A stretch of 64,000 bases of DNA from NCBI GenBank assembly GCA_028873595.1, contig JAPPOV010000052.1, positions 1-64,000 of the forward strand, in the 5' to 3' direction. The stretch's first letter is position 1; the number at the start of each line of letters is the position of its first letter. The notes beneath the pieces were generated by a model. That model was not told where the DNA came from. It worked only from the letters and a program-made list of their open reading frames with translations, and ran no database searches. The position numbers were made by a program, and so were the translations under genes. Shown here one piece after another: positions 54,927-63,995 of this stretch. This DNA comes from Gemmatimonadota bacterium (GTDB taxonomy: Bacteria > Gemmatimonadota > Gemmatimonadetes > Longimicrobiales > Gaopeijiaceae).

Positions 54927-56255
54927 CTACATCACGACTCGCAGGTATTGCATGACTTTCGTCATGTACTTCTCGAAGAAGAACTTCTGGATATCCATCA
55001 TGTCGATCTCACGGCCCTGGATGTAGGACTGCTCAATATCGTTCGTCATATCCAGCGGCGTTCCTGTCGTGATCAGAAATGTGGCTTGCTTCCCGGGTTC
55101 GAGTGAGCCCACACGATCGGACACGCCCATGAACTCAGCGGCGTTGATCGTCACCGCCTTCAGTGCCTCCTCCTCCGGAAGTCCAAAGGCGACCGCCACA
55201 CCGGCCTCCCACGGGAGTCGGTTGGTGTATAGCGATCCCGAGCCCCCTGAGATGGCGAAACGAACACCTGCCTCATGAAGACGAGCCGGCATTGTGTAGG
55301 CACCATCGTACCCTTCGTACTGACGTCCCGGTGCAGCCATCGTCGAGGTGAGGATGACCGGGATGTCGTTCGCCACGAGACGGTCGGCTACGTGGATCGC
55401 GTCCTGACCGCCTCTGATCACGATCCTGATGTCCTCTTCCAGCCCCCAGGTCACCGCGTCGTTGATCTGTGCCGCCCCGTCGGCTGCCACGACCACCGGG
55501 ATCTCCCGGTCGAAGACGGCCGTCATCGCGGCGTACCGCGAGTCCGTCCGCACCTCCTCGCCGGCGGCGACCGCATCACGGTAGGCACGCGCCTCACCGA
55601 AGAAGCTCTTGAGCGACTGCACCTGCTCTTCGTACGTCGGCGGATCCTCCTGCTGGCCACCGAACCGACCGAAGCCACGGAAGCCGCGAGGGTTCGGGTT
55701 CGGCCAGTTCACGTTGAGCGCGGCCGCCGACTCCATCGACATCTCTTCCCAGCTCCAGCCTTCGAGGCTGAGCGCGGACGACATGCCGGACACCAGGCCT
55801 CCGCCCGGCGTGCTGAATGCCACGAGCACGCCCGCCGAGCGGGACGTGCCGATGTGGCGGCTTTCGGCGTTCACCGCGACGTCCGCGCGGACGTTCGGAT
55901 TGAAGTCTCCGAGTTCGTTGACGTCGTTCGACACGCCGACCGCACCGATCTCGCTGATCCCGACGGTGCTGTATGCATCGATGAGACCCGGGTAGATGTG
56001 CTTCCCGGCGCCATCGACGACCCTCGTGCCCGCGGGAATGTCGAGATTCGCGCCGATCGCGGTGATCACCCCGTCATTAAAGATGATTGTGCCGTTCTCG
56101 ATCACACCGTTCGTCACGGTGTGGATCGTGGCACCCTGGATGGCAATCGGCTCCGACTGCGGGGGAACCGTCATCCGCACCTGCGCGTCGAGCGCGGCGG
56201 GTGCGAGAATCACGGCGGCAGCGGCCACCGACATGGCTTTCTTGATGGTCATCAT
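54927..56255 (-). CDS. Exported amidohydrolase-family protein lacking metal ligands
   Basis: About 442 residues. The signal peptide follows ATG 56255 (KKAMSVAAAAVILAPAALDAQ), then the amidohydrolase composite domain (IAIQGATIHTVTNGVIENGTIIF) and barrel. Where active relatives have PGLIDxHxH, this has YPGLIDAYSTVG; the barrel histidines are replaced by AADGAAQ and IRGGQDA; and the terminal His-Ser-Asp is SGGSGSL. It keeps the fold and the terminal GSLEPGKQATFLI. It is probably a non-catalytic partner of the tandem enzyme encoded immediately upstream, whose stop codon is two bases from this ATG. GTG at 56261 is an alternative start. Confidence 0.82.
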   Translation of the reverse strand: MMTIKKAMSVAAAAVILAPAALDAQVRMTVPPQSEPIAIQGATIHTVTNGVIENGTIIFNDGVITAIGANLDIPAGTRVVDGAGKHIYPGLIDAYSTVGISEIGAVGVSNDVNELGDFNPNVRADVAVNAESRHIGTSRSAGVLVAFSTPGGGLVSGMSSALSLEGWSWEEMSMESAAALNVNWPNPNPRGFRGFGRFGGQQEDPPTYEEQVQSLKSFFGEARAYRDAVAAGEEVRTDSRYAAMTAVFDREIPVVVAADGAAQINDAVTWGLEEDIRIVIRGGQDAIHVADRLVANDIPVILTSTMAAPGRQYEGYDGAYTMPARLHEAGVRFAISGGSGSLYTNRLPWEAGVAVAFGLPEEEALKAVTINAAEFMGVSDRVGSLEPGKQATFLITTGTPLDMTNDIEQSYIQGREIDMMDIQKFFFEKYMTKVMQYLRVVM

Positions 56256-56257
56256 GA

Positions 56258-59200
56258 TCACTCGCCCCCGGTGCGGCCGTTGCCGTTTCCGTTTCCGTTC
56301 TGTGAAGCGAGAACCGCCTGAATCAGACGGTTCCGCTCGTCCTGGATTTGTTGACGCAGCACCGCATCCTCCTCGAGCGAGAAGTAACGACGGCCATCCA
56401 GCCAGGTCTGCTCGGGACGCGTGAATTGAGACAGCGGGTTGCCGTTCCAAACCACGAAATCCCCGTCTTTACCTTCCTCGAGGGACCCCACACGATCATC
56501 GATCGCGATCGCACGAGCCGACTGGATCGTGACCGTCGAGAGCGCCTGCTCTTCCGTCAGTCCCGTGCGAAGCAGCTTACCCGCTTCCCAGTTCATGCGA
56601 GACGCGATCTCCGAATTGTCGGAGTGCAGCGACGTCGTGACACCCGCTTCCATGAGGACACGGGCATTGTACACCGTCGCATCGTATGCCTCCATCTTGA
56701 AGGCGCCCCAGTCGCTCCAGACGACTGCGGCCACACCGGATTGTGCAAGCTCCGGAGCGATCTTGTACGCCTCGACCCCGTGCTGCAGCGTCTGCACGCG
56801 GAAACCGAACTCCTCGGCGAGCCGTACCAGGGCCAGGAACTCGTCGGCCCGATAGCCGTGCGAGGAGATCAGGAGTTCCTGATTCAGGATGTCCAGGATC
56901 GCCTCCATCCGCAGATCACGGCGCGGAGGAATCCCCTCCTGATTTTCCTCCCAACGCTGCCAATCGCGCTCGTAGTCACGAGCCGCCAGGAAGTGATCCC
57001 GGATGATCTCCTGCGTGCCCATGCGCGTGTCCGGATACCGGTTCTGACGACGCTTGGGGTTCTCACCGAGTGCGAACTTCACCGTGCGGGCCTCAGTGTC
57101 CATCTCGATCTCATCGGGCAGAGCGCCCCAGCGCATCTTCACGATGACGTTCTCTCCACCGATCGGGTTCGCCGAGCCGTGCTTGATCATGGCGGTGGTC
57201 AAGCCACCGGCCAGTTGCCGGTACATCCAGATGTTGTTGTGCGTGACGACGTCACCCATCCTGACCTCGGGCACGATCGCGAAGCCCGACTCGTTGACCG
57301 AGCTCACACCCGAGTGGATGTGCGGATCGATCAGGCCTGGCGTCACGTGCTTGCCTGTCCCGTCGATCTCGACCGCGCCCCCGGGCGCGTCAAGGTTCAT
57401 CCCGACTTCGGCGACGAGACCATTTCGGATCAGGAGGTCTGCGTTCTCCATGCGGCCCAGCGGGCCCTGCGTCCAGATCGTCGCATTGCGAACGATCACC
57501 GCCTCGGGCTGATCCGGGATCGAGCTCACCCCGTACTCCATCATCGGGCGGATGAACGGGAGATCGAGCTCCGGCACGTTCGCCGCGACCGCGCCGCGCT
57601 CCGGACCATCGTACCCCTCGGTACGGGAACCACTGAAGGTCGGGTCCGAACCATTCGGGAGCGAGGTCCAGCCGAAGAAGTCGTCTCCGCGGATGGACCC
57701 GGCCAGAAGCACCGTGCCCTGGTAACCGATCTCCTCACCGTCGAAGCGTGCCTCGAGCCTGCCCGTTTCAGCGACGGCCTCCGCGGACGACAACGGGATC
57801 ACTGCGCCGTCGAAGCGCGTCGTCGGGCCACCCGCGATCTCGATCTGACCCCGGAGCCGGTTCAGTGCCCCCTCGATGGTGAGGATGGCATCGAAGCCCC
57901 ATTCGTCACTCGACGCGATCCGCCACGTGCCGCGCGGGTCGATCTGTGCAGGACGCGTGATGCCGTAGACGCGACCCTGAACCCACACATCACGAACCTC
58001 GGCTTCCTCGGTGAACAGGTCGCCCTCGGAGACGACGAGGTTGGCGATCTTGCCCTCCTCGATCGTGCCGTGACTGCGAGACAGGCCCAGCCACGAGGCC
58101 GGCGTCGTGGTGAGCGCGGCAAGCGCATCGTCGGCCGCGAGACCACGCGCGACCGCGATACGGAGGTTCGGCAGGAAGTCGTTGAGAGACGACATGCCGT
58201 CCGTCGTGATCGCGAACGGAATGCTCGCCTCCGCAAGCTGCGCCGGGCTCGTCGGAGCCAGGTACCAGTGCCGCAGGTCCTGGAGTGTCGCGTTCAGCGC
58301 AGCTTCAGGATCAGTGACGTCCGGTGCATCCGGAAAGTCGAGCGGCACGACGAGGGGGTCGTTGCGACCGCTGAGCACGTCGATCAGGCGATACTCCTGA
58401 CCACTCCCCCGGTACCACGCCTGCACACCAAACTCGGAAGCAATGGCGTGAGCCCGGAGATACTCTTCCTCGCTGCTCGTCTCGAAGACGACCGGCTGTC
58501 CACCCTGCACCACCGATTCGAGCGCGCCGAGAGCTTCACTCGTCTCCGGCGGCAAGGAGGCACGCCCACTCGCCTCATACGCCTCCCAGGCACGGATGTA
58601 CCACTCGGCGTCCATGAGCGTCTGCTTCATGAGCGCGGTCGTACCCATCGTCGAGTTCGGGTACGAACCGCCGAGTTCGAACGAGCGCTGGAAGCCGATC
58701 GCCTGGATCATGTCCGGAACGAGCACCCGGTCGCGGACACCCGAGTCGCCGAGGTTCACGACGGAACCGGTGCCGCGGAAGATACCCTGTCCTGGGACCG
58801 CGAGCGCCGTCCCGAAGCCCTGCGAGCGCAGCGCAGCGCGACGATCGGCATCATCCTGAAGGTTGGCCGTCGTGCTGAACCACGCTCGGACCTGCGGATT
58901 CCAGTGGGTCGGGCCCACGTCACCACCCTCGGGCACCGCATCCATACCGAGATCGGCGTGGGCGTCGATGAAGCCGGGATAGACCGTGTGGCCGCTCAGA
59001 TCCCAAACGCGGGCGCCGGCCGGCGGGTCACCACCTCGCGAGACGTCCTGAATGACGCCGTCGCGGATCACGATGGTCGCATCGTCGAGGACCTGCCCCG
59101 GAGCCGTTACCACCCGCGCGTTGGTCAGCGCATGGTAGCCGGTTCCGTTATCACGCATGCCTTCAACAGGCTGGGTGCGCGTCGCCTGTTGCGCATCGAC

Positions 59201-59266
59201 CCCCAGCGGGACCAGGAACGTGAGGACCAGCCCGGAGAGAAGCGTCCGGAGAAGCCGTGGTCTCAT
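56258..59266 (-). CDS. Exported tandem amidohydrolase (degenerate N-half, intact C-half)
   Basis: A 1,002-residue protein with two complete amidohydrolase modules. Signal peptide at ATG 59266 (RTLLSGLVLTFLVPLGVDAQ). N-module (about residues 50-470): YPGFIDAHADLG retains one His of HxH, but later ligands read FETSSEE and ITTDGM, so it is probably inactive. C-module (about 610-975): TPGLIDPHIHSG (HxH), SSHGYR, LQHGVE and SLHSDN carry all expected metal ligands, followed by GSLEEGKDGDFVVW. The imidazolonepropionase-like family hydrolyses cyclic amides or peptides; Gemmatimonadota and Bacteroidota often encode exported tandem forms. It is followed by the pseudo-enzyme gene at 54927. Confidence 0.85.
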   Translation of the reverse strand: MRPRLLRTLLSGLVLTFLVPLGVDAQQATRTQPVEGMRDNGTGYHALTNARVVTAPGQVLDDATIVIRDGVIQDVSRGGDPPAGARVWDLSGHTVYPGFIDAHADLGMDAVPEGGDVGPTHWNPQVRAWFSTTANLQDDADRRAALRSQGFGTALAVPGQGIFRGTGSVVNLGDSGVRDRVLVPDMIQAIGFQRSFELGGSYPNSTMGTTALMKQTLMDAEWYIRAWEAYEASGRASLPPETSEALGALESVVQGGQPVVFETSSEEEYLRAHAIASEFGVQAWYRGSGQEYRLIDVLSGRNDPLVVPLDFPDAPDVTDPEAALNATLQDLRHWYLAPTSPAQLAEASIPFAITTDGMSSLNDFLPNLRIAVARGLAADDALAALTTTPASWLGLSRSHGTIEEGKIANLVVSEGDLFTEEAEVRDVWVQGRVYGITRPAQIDPRGTWRIASSDEWGFDAILTIEGALNRLRGQIEIAGGPTTRFDGAVIPLSSAEAVAETGRLEARFDGEEIGYQGTVLLAGSIRGDDFFGWTSLPNGSDPTFSGSRTEGYDGPERGAVAANVPELDLPFIRPMMEYGVSSIPDQPEAVIVRNATIWTQGPLGRMENADLLIRNGLVAEVGMNLDAPGGAVEIDGTGKHVTPGLIDPHIHSGVSSVNESGFAIVPEVRMGDVVTHNNIWMYRQLAGGLTTAMIKHGSANPIGGENVIVKMRWGALPDEIEMDTEARTVKFALGENPKRRQNRYPDTRMGTQEIIRDHFLAARDYERDWQRWEENQEGIPPRRDLRMEAILDILNQELLISSHGYRADEFLALVRLAEEFGFRVQTLQHGVEAYKIAPELAQSGVAAVVWSDWGAFKMEAYDATVYNARVLMEAGVTTSLHSDNSEIASRMNWEAGKLLRTGLTEEQALSTVTIQSARAIAIDDRVGSLEEGKDGDFVVWNGNPLSQFTRPEQTWLDGRRYFSLEEDAVLRQQIQDERNRLIQAVLASQNGNGNGNGRTGGE

Positions 59267-59461
59267 GCCGAAAGACCTCCATCTTGATGAAACGCCCGGG
59301 AAGGATCTCCGCCTCGGAGAACCCAAGCGCCAGAAACTAGGCGAATAGAATACGAGTCGTTCGAACGACCGGCCACCGAGCACGTGACAGCCCTGCACAT
59401 GGACATGTTCGAATCTGGGGCGCTGAGTCGGACAATTGGGCACGAATAGGCCCGATCCGGA

Positions 59462-60163
59462 TCAGAGCCCGGCGGCGGAAGCGAGAGACGCGAGGTCCGG
59501 CACCTCGAGGTCCGGAGTCGCGTCGGCAGGAGGTGTAGCCCCTCCACCGGCCTTCCCTGCCCGGCGATTCACCCAGACGGACTGGAAGCCCAATGCGCTG
59601 GCCGGGCCGATGTCGTGGTAAAGGCTCTGGGCGCAGTGGAGCACCTTTTCCCGAGGCAGCCCAAGGCGCTCCAGCACCTCGTCGAAGTGCCCGCGGGCGG
59701 GCTTGTAGCTTCCCACTTGCTGAGCCGTGACCACCACGTCGAACGTGACGCCCAGTTGGGCCGCCGAGGCTGCGAAAAGATCGTCATCGACATTCGATAC
59801 GATCGCAAGACGGTACTTCGTAGCGAGCGCTTGCAGGGCATGGCTCGAATCAGGAAAGACGGGCCAGCTCCCTACGGACTCGGCGAAGGCCGTCGCCTCG
59901 GGTCCGTCGATCTCGATCGAGTACGCCTCGCCAAACATCCGGGCGACGTCCCGCAGCACGTCTCGATACGACCGGAATCGGCCTTCCTCCGCCGCGGACT
60001 CGAACAGCCCGTACTGCTCGAGTAACCTCTCTCGTTCCAGCTTGGCGGGCGCACGATCGAGCAGAGCTTCCAGGGCATGCAGGATCCCGGATTCCCAGTC
60101 GATCAACGTCCCGTAACAGTCGAAGGTCAATGCTTCGACAGCGTCGAAGTCGATCCGACTCAC
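59462..60163 (-). CDS. HAD-superfamily haloacid dehalogenase type II-like hydrolase
   Basis: About 233 residues from GTG 60163, whose first bases overlap the M24 stop (GTGA). Motif I is LTFDCYGTLIDWESG with nucleophile Asp and the T-L-x-D acid/base; motif II is LAIVSNVDDD; motif III Lys is in GSYKPARGHFDEVL; motif IV is LHCAQSLYHDIGPASALGFQSVWVNR. The SNVDDD and YHDIGPA elements are typical of L-2-haloacid dehalogenase relatives; phosphatase activity is equally possible. The protein ends in an Ala/Pro-rich tail. Confidence 0.85.
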   Translation of the reverse strand: MSRIDFDAVEALTFDCYGTLIDWESGILHALEALLDRAPAKLERERLLEQYGLFESAAEEGRFRSYRDVLRDVARMFGEAYSIEIDGPEATAFAESVGSWPVFPDSSHALQALATKYRLAIVSNVDDDLFAASAAQLGVTFDVVVTAQQVGSYKPARGHFDEVLERLGLPREKVLHCAQSLYHDIGPASALGFQSVWVNRRAGKAGGGATPPADATPDLEVPDLASLASAAGL

Positions 60164-61470
60164 TTGATGACGAGGATCCGGTCGTTGACCGGGTAGAGCC
60201 ATTCCACCCCACGCTCCGTGACGACCGCATCGTCCTCGAGGGGGATGCGGATCTTGGCATTGCCCCATTCGGGGTTGGCCGTGTACGCGAAAAGCTCGAT
60301 CGAGATGAGCGTGCTCGGGCGCAACTCGTACGTCATGCGCGTCGGGTTGAAGAAGGCAAGCGATGGGCCGATACCATGTCCCCAGTTCCCGACGGAATGA
60401 GGCCCGAGAACGACATCAGTCACCTCCGGGTCGTCCGTGGGCTGATTGAACTCGATTCGGTTGAACCCGGCCGCTTCGATCGCGTCCCATGTTCGCTCGA
60501 CTGCATCGCGTGCGGTTGGCGCAGGCTTGATCGTCGCCTTCATGATGTCCCGGACCTGTCGTCCGCGTTCGAAGGCTAGGCGCACGCCCGCGGGGGGCTC
60601 TGTCTCGCCGTCCCGCAGCACGTAGGCGATCCTCTTCATATCCGTGTAGAAGTCCAGGAAGCCGACACCCCAGTCGAGCATCAGCAGATCGCCCCGCTGG
60701 ATAATTCGGTCCGAAGAGGTCGCGACGATCCCCTCGGGTCCGGTGATATACACCGACGGCATGTCGAATGAGGACTCGAGTCCGCGGGCCAGCTGCTGGT
60801 CCGACATCCACCACGCGACGTCCTCGAGTGTGGTGACCCCCGGTGTAATGACTTCGTTCGAAAAGGCGCGCTCTGCGATTTCCCGGCTGATTTCCCCAGC
60901 TTCGGCAAACGCAGCGATCTCCACCGCCGTTCGTGTCGCCCGGAAGTCCGAGACAAATCGCTCCGCGGAAACGAGCCGGTCACCGTAGGCATCGAGCTCG
61001 CGCTGCAGATGCTGGTACGACGTAAAGGAAAGTCCATCGGCCCCACCGATCGATTCAGCGATGTTCACCCCGATCCGATCTGGATCACGCTCGGCCACGT
61101 ACGCGGCGAGTTCGTCGGCGGCCCCGAAGTAGTCGTAGACGTGGCACTGCTCCAGCCGGTATCCACCGACCCCGAGCACAGCCCTCTCGACTCGGTCTCC
61201 CTGGTTCGTGAAGACCCAGTAGCCCCAATCGCCGACATAGCCTCGGCCCAGCGCCTCCCATAGCGGATCCAGGAGACCCTCTCGCATAACGACGATCCAC
61301 ATGTCCAGATCGTTGTCCTGCATCGCTTTTGGGAGCACCAGATCGAACTTCTCGGCGCGGATCTGACACATTCGCTCCCAACGGGCTCGAGCTTCCTGCG
61401 CACTCATGGGGACGGCCGAAAACAGCACCAGCGCAATGGCAAGAATCGATCGACGAAGCAGTGCGTTCAT
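60160..61470 (-). CDS. Exported M24-family metallopeptidase
   Basis: A 436-residue protein with signal peptide after ATG 61470 (LLRRSILAIALVLFSAVPMSAQ). The N-terminal creatinase-like domain contains DNDLDMWIVVMREG and GYVGDWGYWVFTNQGDRVERAVLG. The catalytic domain shows Asp pairs in LLMLDWGVGFLDFYTDMKRIAYV, His in GNWGHGIGPSLAF, Glu in STLISIELFAYT and Glu near IPLEDDAVVTERG. It is the third M24 protein here but the only exported one, so it probably trims peptides in the periplasm. Its stop overlaps the HAD gene start. Confidence 0.85.
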   Translation of the reverse strand: MNALLRRSILAIALVLFSAVPMSAQEARARWERMCQIRAEKFDLVLPKAMQDNDLDMWIVVMREGLLDPLWEALGRGYVGDWGYWVFTNQGDRVERAVLGVGGYRLEQCHVYDYFGAADELAAYVAERDPDRIGVNIAESIGGADGLSFTSYQHLQRELDAYGDRLVSAERFVSDFRATRTAVEIAAFAEAGEISREIAERAFSNEVITPGVTTLEDVAWWMSDQQLARGLESSFDMPSVYITGPEGIVATSSDRIIQRGDLLMLDWGVGFLDFYTDMKRIAYVLRDGETEPPAGVRLAFERGRQVRDIMKATIKPAPTARDAVERTWDAIEAAGFNRIEFNQPTDDPEVTDVVLGPHSVGNWGHGIGPSLAFFNPTRMTYELRPSTLISIELFAYTANPEWGNAKIRIPLEDDAVVTERGVEWLYPVNDRILVIK

Positions 61471-61616
61471 GGGTCGCTCGTGAGACGGGGATCTTTGAGC
61501 CTGCCATCTTACGGCGACGCCCCACCGCCAGACCAGCATCCTTGCCCTTGACCACGGTGCAGGCCTCGCTCTATTTGTCCGCGTCACACTTTATCAGAGC
61601 GAGTATAGGAGCCAGA

Positions 61617-62042
61617 ATGTCGGATAGCGGCCAGATCCGGGTCATCCTGCGTTGGATCCAGATCAAGGACAACAAGGAAGCGATGTGGGACGACGAGGGC
61701 GAATTCCGCTTCCGTTCCCGGATCACGACCAACGGGGAGTCCCACGAGCTGACGTTCCCGGAGCAGGGCTACTGGTCCATCTCCGATCATCCCCGGCGCA
61801 ACAAAGTCGACAAGATCGACAAGGTGCTCTACGAGGGTGGCTGCGGTGATAACCTCATCGTCGAGCTGTTCGGAGAGGAGCTCGATGACTTCACGGCCAA
61901 TGATAGTCTCGAGAACTACAGACGTGAGTACTCGGGCGACGCCTCGACGTGGATCGGACGCCACCAGCCCACCGACGAGGGAACAGAGGATCCCGAGAAC
62001 ATGGTCGACTGGCGCGTCTGCTACGACATCGAGAAGGTCTGA
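61617..62042 (+). CDS. Protein of unknown function with strong ribosome site and terminator
   Basis: A 141-residue acidic soluble protein, ATG at 61617 with TAGGAG seven bases upstream. Beta-rich pattern with few helices: SGQIRVILRWIQIKDN, EGEFRFRSRITTNGESHELTFPEQGYWSISDHP, VDKIDKVLYEGGCGDNLIVELFGEEL, STWIGRHQPTDEG and VDWRVCYDIEKV. Two cysteines. No family recognised; a calcium-binding or lectin-like C2/beta-sandwich fold would fit the look but is a guess. Its own intrinsic terminator follows, and it diverges from the exported M24 gene, so it is a monocistronic, probably well-expressed gene. Confidence 0.65.
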   Translation: MSDSGQIRVILRWIQIKDNKEAMWDDEGEFRFRSRITTNGESHELTFPEQGYWSISDHPRRNKVDKIDKVLYEGGCGDNLIVELFGEELDDFTANDSLENYRREYSGDASTWIGRHQPTDEGTEDPENMVDWRVCYDIEKV

Positions 62043-62062
62043 TCGAAGCGGTAGAGGTCAGA

Positions 62063-62095
62063 GGCCCCGCCGGCACACGCCGGCGGGGCCTTTTT
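62063..62095 (+). terminator. Intrinsic terminator
   Basis: A perfect 12-bp GC-rich stem (62063-62074 with 62079-62090) with an ACAC loop and a run of five T (62091-62095). It follows the stop of the 141-residue protein by 20 bases and precedes the radical SAM gene, which must therefore use its own promoter in 62096-62180. Confidence 0.93.
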
Positions 62096-62180
62096 CATGC
62101 CTGGACGTCGTAGCTGGCGCGTTTGGAACCAGCCGACTAGACTCTGTTTCGGTCTTTGTTCGGTTTCGGAATCAGAACCC

Positions 62181-63248
62181 ATGCACTCCATCTCCCTCCC
62201 CACGCTTCGTGGTCGCGGTACGCACTGGAATCCGCCCAACCGCTTCGAGAGGCTACACGTAGATCGTTCAGGCTGGCAGGATCCGGACGATCCCGCCCCG
62301 CAGACGATTCTCCTGGACGATACGACCCGGTCGATTCTTTCGAAGAACGACGCTCCCGACGTGGGTTTCGACGTCGGACTCAATCCGTATCGAGGGTGCA
62401 GCCACGGATGCTCGTACTGCTACGCACGACCCACGCACGAGTACCTGGGGTACTCGGCCGGACTCGATTTCGAGACCCGGATCGCGGTCAAACGAAGAGC
62501 ACCGAAACTCCTCCGCGAGGCACTGACGTCGAAGCGTTGGACACCGCAGGTGATCGGGCTCAGTGGGAATACGGATGCGTATCAGCCCGCTGAGCGGCGG
62601 CTTCGGATCACCCGACGGTGCCTCGAAGTGCTTGCCGAATTCAGGAATCCGGTCACGATCATCACGAAGAGCTATCTCGTGACCAGGGACATCGACCTGC
62701 TCAACGAGTTGGCGAAGCACGAGGCGGTCGCCGTGGCTCTCTCCGTGACGACCCTACGCAACCACCTGCAGCGCTCGATGGAGCCACGAGCAGCTTCCCC
62801 GGCCAGGAGGCTCGGCGCCATCCGGGTACTCGCAGACGCAGGCATCCCGGTCGGGGTGAACGTCGCCCCCATCGTACCGGGGCTCACCGATCATGAGTTG
62901 CCAAGCATCCTGGAGGCCGCAGCAGACGCCGGCGCGAGCTTCGCCGGTCGCATCACCCTTCGGCTCCCGTGGGGCGTCAAGGACATCTTCGAGGATTGGC
63001 TCGAGCGGCACGCGCCGGACCGGAAGGACAAGGTCCTCAACCGGCTTCGCGAGATGCACGGAGGATCCCTGTACAACCCGAGGTACGAGGTACGAGGGCG
63101 CGGCCAGGGGCCGTGGGCTGAGCAGATGTCTCGCCTGTTTCGCGTTACCACGGACCGCCTCGGCCTGAACCCACCTCCCCTCCTGTCGACTGCATCATTC
63201 CGTGTGCCGGCGTCGGCACGGGGGCCGCAGATGGATCTCTTCACGTAG
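62181..63248 (+). CDS. PA0069-type radical SAM protein
   Basis: A 355-residue radical S-adenosylmethionine enzyme. The cluster motif CxxxCxxC is in NPYRGCSHGCSYCYARPTHEYLG (about residues 70-92). Later family blocks are KRWTPQVIGLSGNTDAYQPAERRLRITRRCLEVL, NPVTIITKSYLVTRD, HEAVAVALSVTTL, and VNVAPIVPGLTDHELPSILEAAADAGA. These match the PA0069/Rv2578c family of spore-photoproduct-lyase-like proteins, of unknown reaction. ATG at 62181 (MHSISLPTL); an upstream in-frame ATG at 62097 overlaps the terminator end and is not used. Ends at a shared terminator with the convergent gene. Confidence 0.9.
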   Translation: MHSISLPTLRGRGTHWNPPNRFERLHVDRSGWQDPDDPAPQTILLDDTTRSILSKNDAPDVGFDVGLNPYRGCSHGCSYCYARPTHEYLGYSAGLDFETRIAVKRRAPKLLREALTSKRWTPQVIGLSGNTDAYQPAERRLRITRRCLEVLAEFRNPVTIITKSYLVTRDIDLLNELAKHEAVAVALSVTTLRNHLQRSMEPRAASPARRLGAIRVLADAGIPVGVNVAPIVPGLTDHELPSILEAAADAGASFAGRITLRLPWGVKDIFEDWLERHAPDRKDKVLNRLREMHGGSLYNPRYEVRGRGQGPWAEQMSRLFRVTTDRLGLNPPPLLSTASFRVPASARGPQMDLFT

Positions 63249-63253
63249 ACGTC

Positions 63254-63283
63254 GACCCGAGGCGTGGGGCGGCGCCTCGGGTC
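63254..63283. terminator. Bidirectional terminator hairpin
   Basis: A perfect 11-bp stem (GACCCGAGGCG at 63254-63264 with its complement at 63273-63283) and an 8-base loop, between the stops of the radical SAM gene and the convergent gene; the hairpin reaches into the stop codon at 63282-63284. No long T-run. Confidence 0.6.
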
Positions 63284-63995
63284 AGACGGCCGCGAGGCGA
63301 CTCTCCTGCCGCGCGCGGGTACTCCGAGAAAAGGTCCAGAGAAAGTTCGTGAACCCGAGGTCGTAGTCAGAGATTCCGTTCTGCCCGGTCAGCTTGAGGC
63401 GTTGGTCGTACACACGCTTCATGACGACCGAAACCGAGCTTTCGTAGGCGTCGGGGTCGGGTCGGAGCGCGTGAAGCTGTTCGGTGAGCTCCGTGCGCAT
63501 CTCCAGCTGATCGACAAGGTCGTGATAGGCCTGGTGGTCGTCCGCAGCCAGTACCTTGAGCTGCCGGTGGAGTCGCTCGGCCAGAGCAGACTGAATCAGG
63601 ACCGGATCTCCGGAGGACATCAGCGCGAAATACGACAGTGCCTGCGCATGGAGCTCCTTCCAGTATCCCTTCCGGTGCACGAACTCATGACATATGACGT
63701 GAGGCTCGAAGATTCCCGTGTCGCGGAAGAGCGCTACGTCACCGGACACGACGTCACATACGCCCATCGCGAACGGAAAGACCAGTTTCGCGAGCGTGAA
63801 GTCTCGGACCTCCGAACTGGTGTGGACACGCTGACCCGTGACCCCGGCAATGAACTCGGTCAGATGCTCGTTTACCGCGACGGCCAGAGCCTCTCTAGGG
63901 ATCTTTTCCGCGGTCCACCCTTCCTGCAGCCTGCGAGCAACGTTCTCGATATCCTCCCGTCGAGCAGAGTCCGGCATCTCCTGCAGCGTCTTCAC
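63282..63995 (-). CDS. DUF3810-like membrane-free zincin homologue, 5' end near window edge
   Basis: At least 237 residues; the first in-frame start seen is GTG at 63995, five bases from the edge, so the true start may lie outside. The zincin motif HEFVHRKGYWKELHAQALSYFALM (HExxH, with Glu in helix 2, about residues 103-126) and SDYDLGFTNFLWTF match the metallopeptidase half of DUF3810 proteins. The usual N-terminal membrane segments are not visible in the window. A helical region (about 130-190) follows the active site. Function unknown. Confidence 0.65.
   Translation of the reverse strand: MKTLQEMPDSARREDIENVARRLQEGWTAEKIPREALAVAVNEHLTEFIAGVTGQRVHTSSEVRDFTLAKLVFPFAMGVCDVVSGDVALFRDTGIFEPHVICHEFVHRKGYWKELHAQALSYFALMSSGDPVLIQSALAERLHRQLKVLAADDHQAYHDLVDQLEMRTELTEQLHALRPDPDAYESSVSVVMKRVYDQRLKLTGQNGISDYDLGFTNFLWTFSRSTRARQESRLAAV

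Noticed and set aside
55275..59287. Very long plus-strand frames (348 and 979 codons) opposite the amidohydrolase genes.
   Set aside because: They mirror the codon structure of the minus-strand genes; the residues are Arg/His/Asp-rich and carry no domain.
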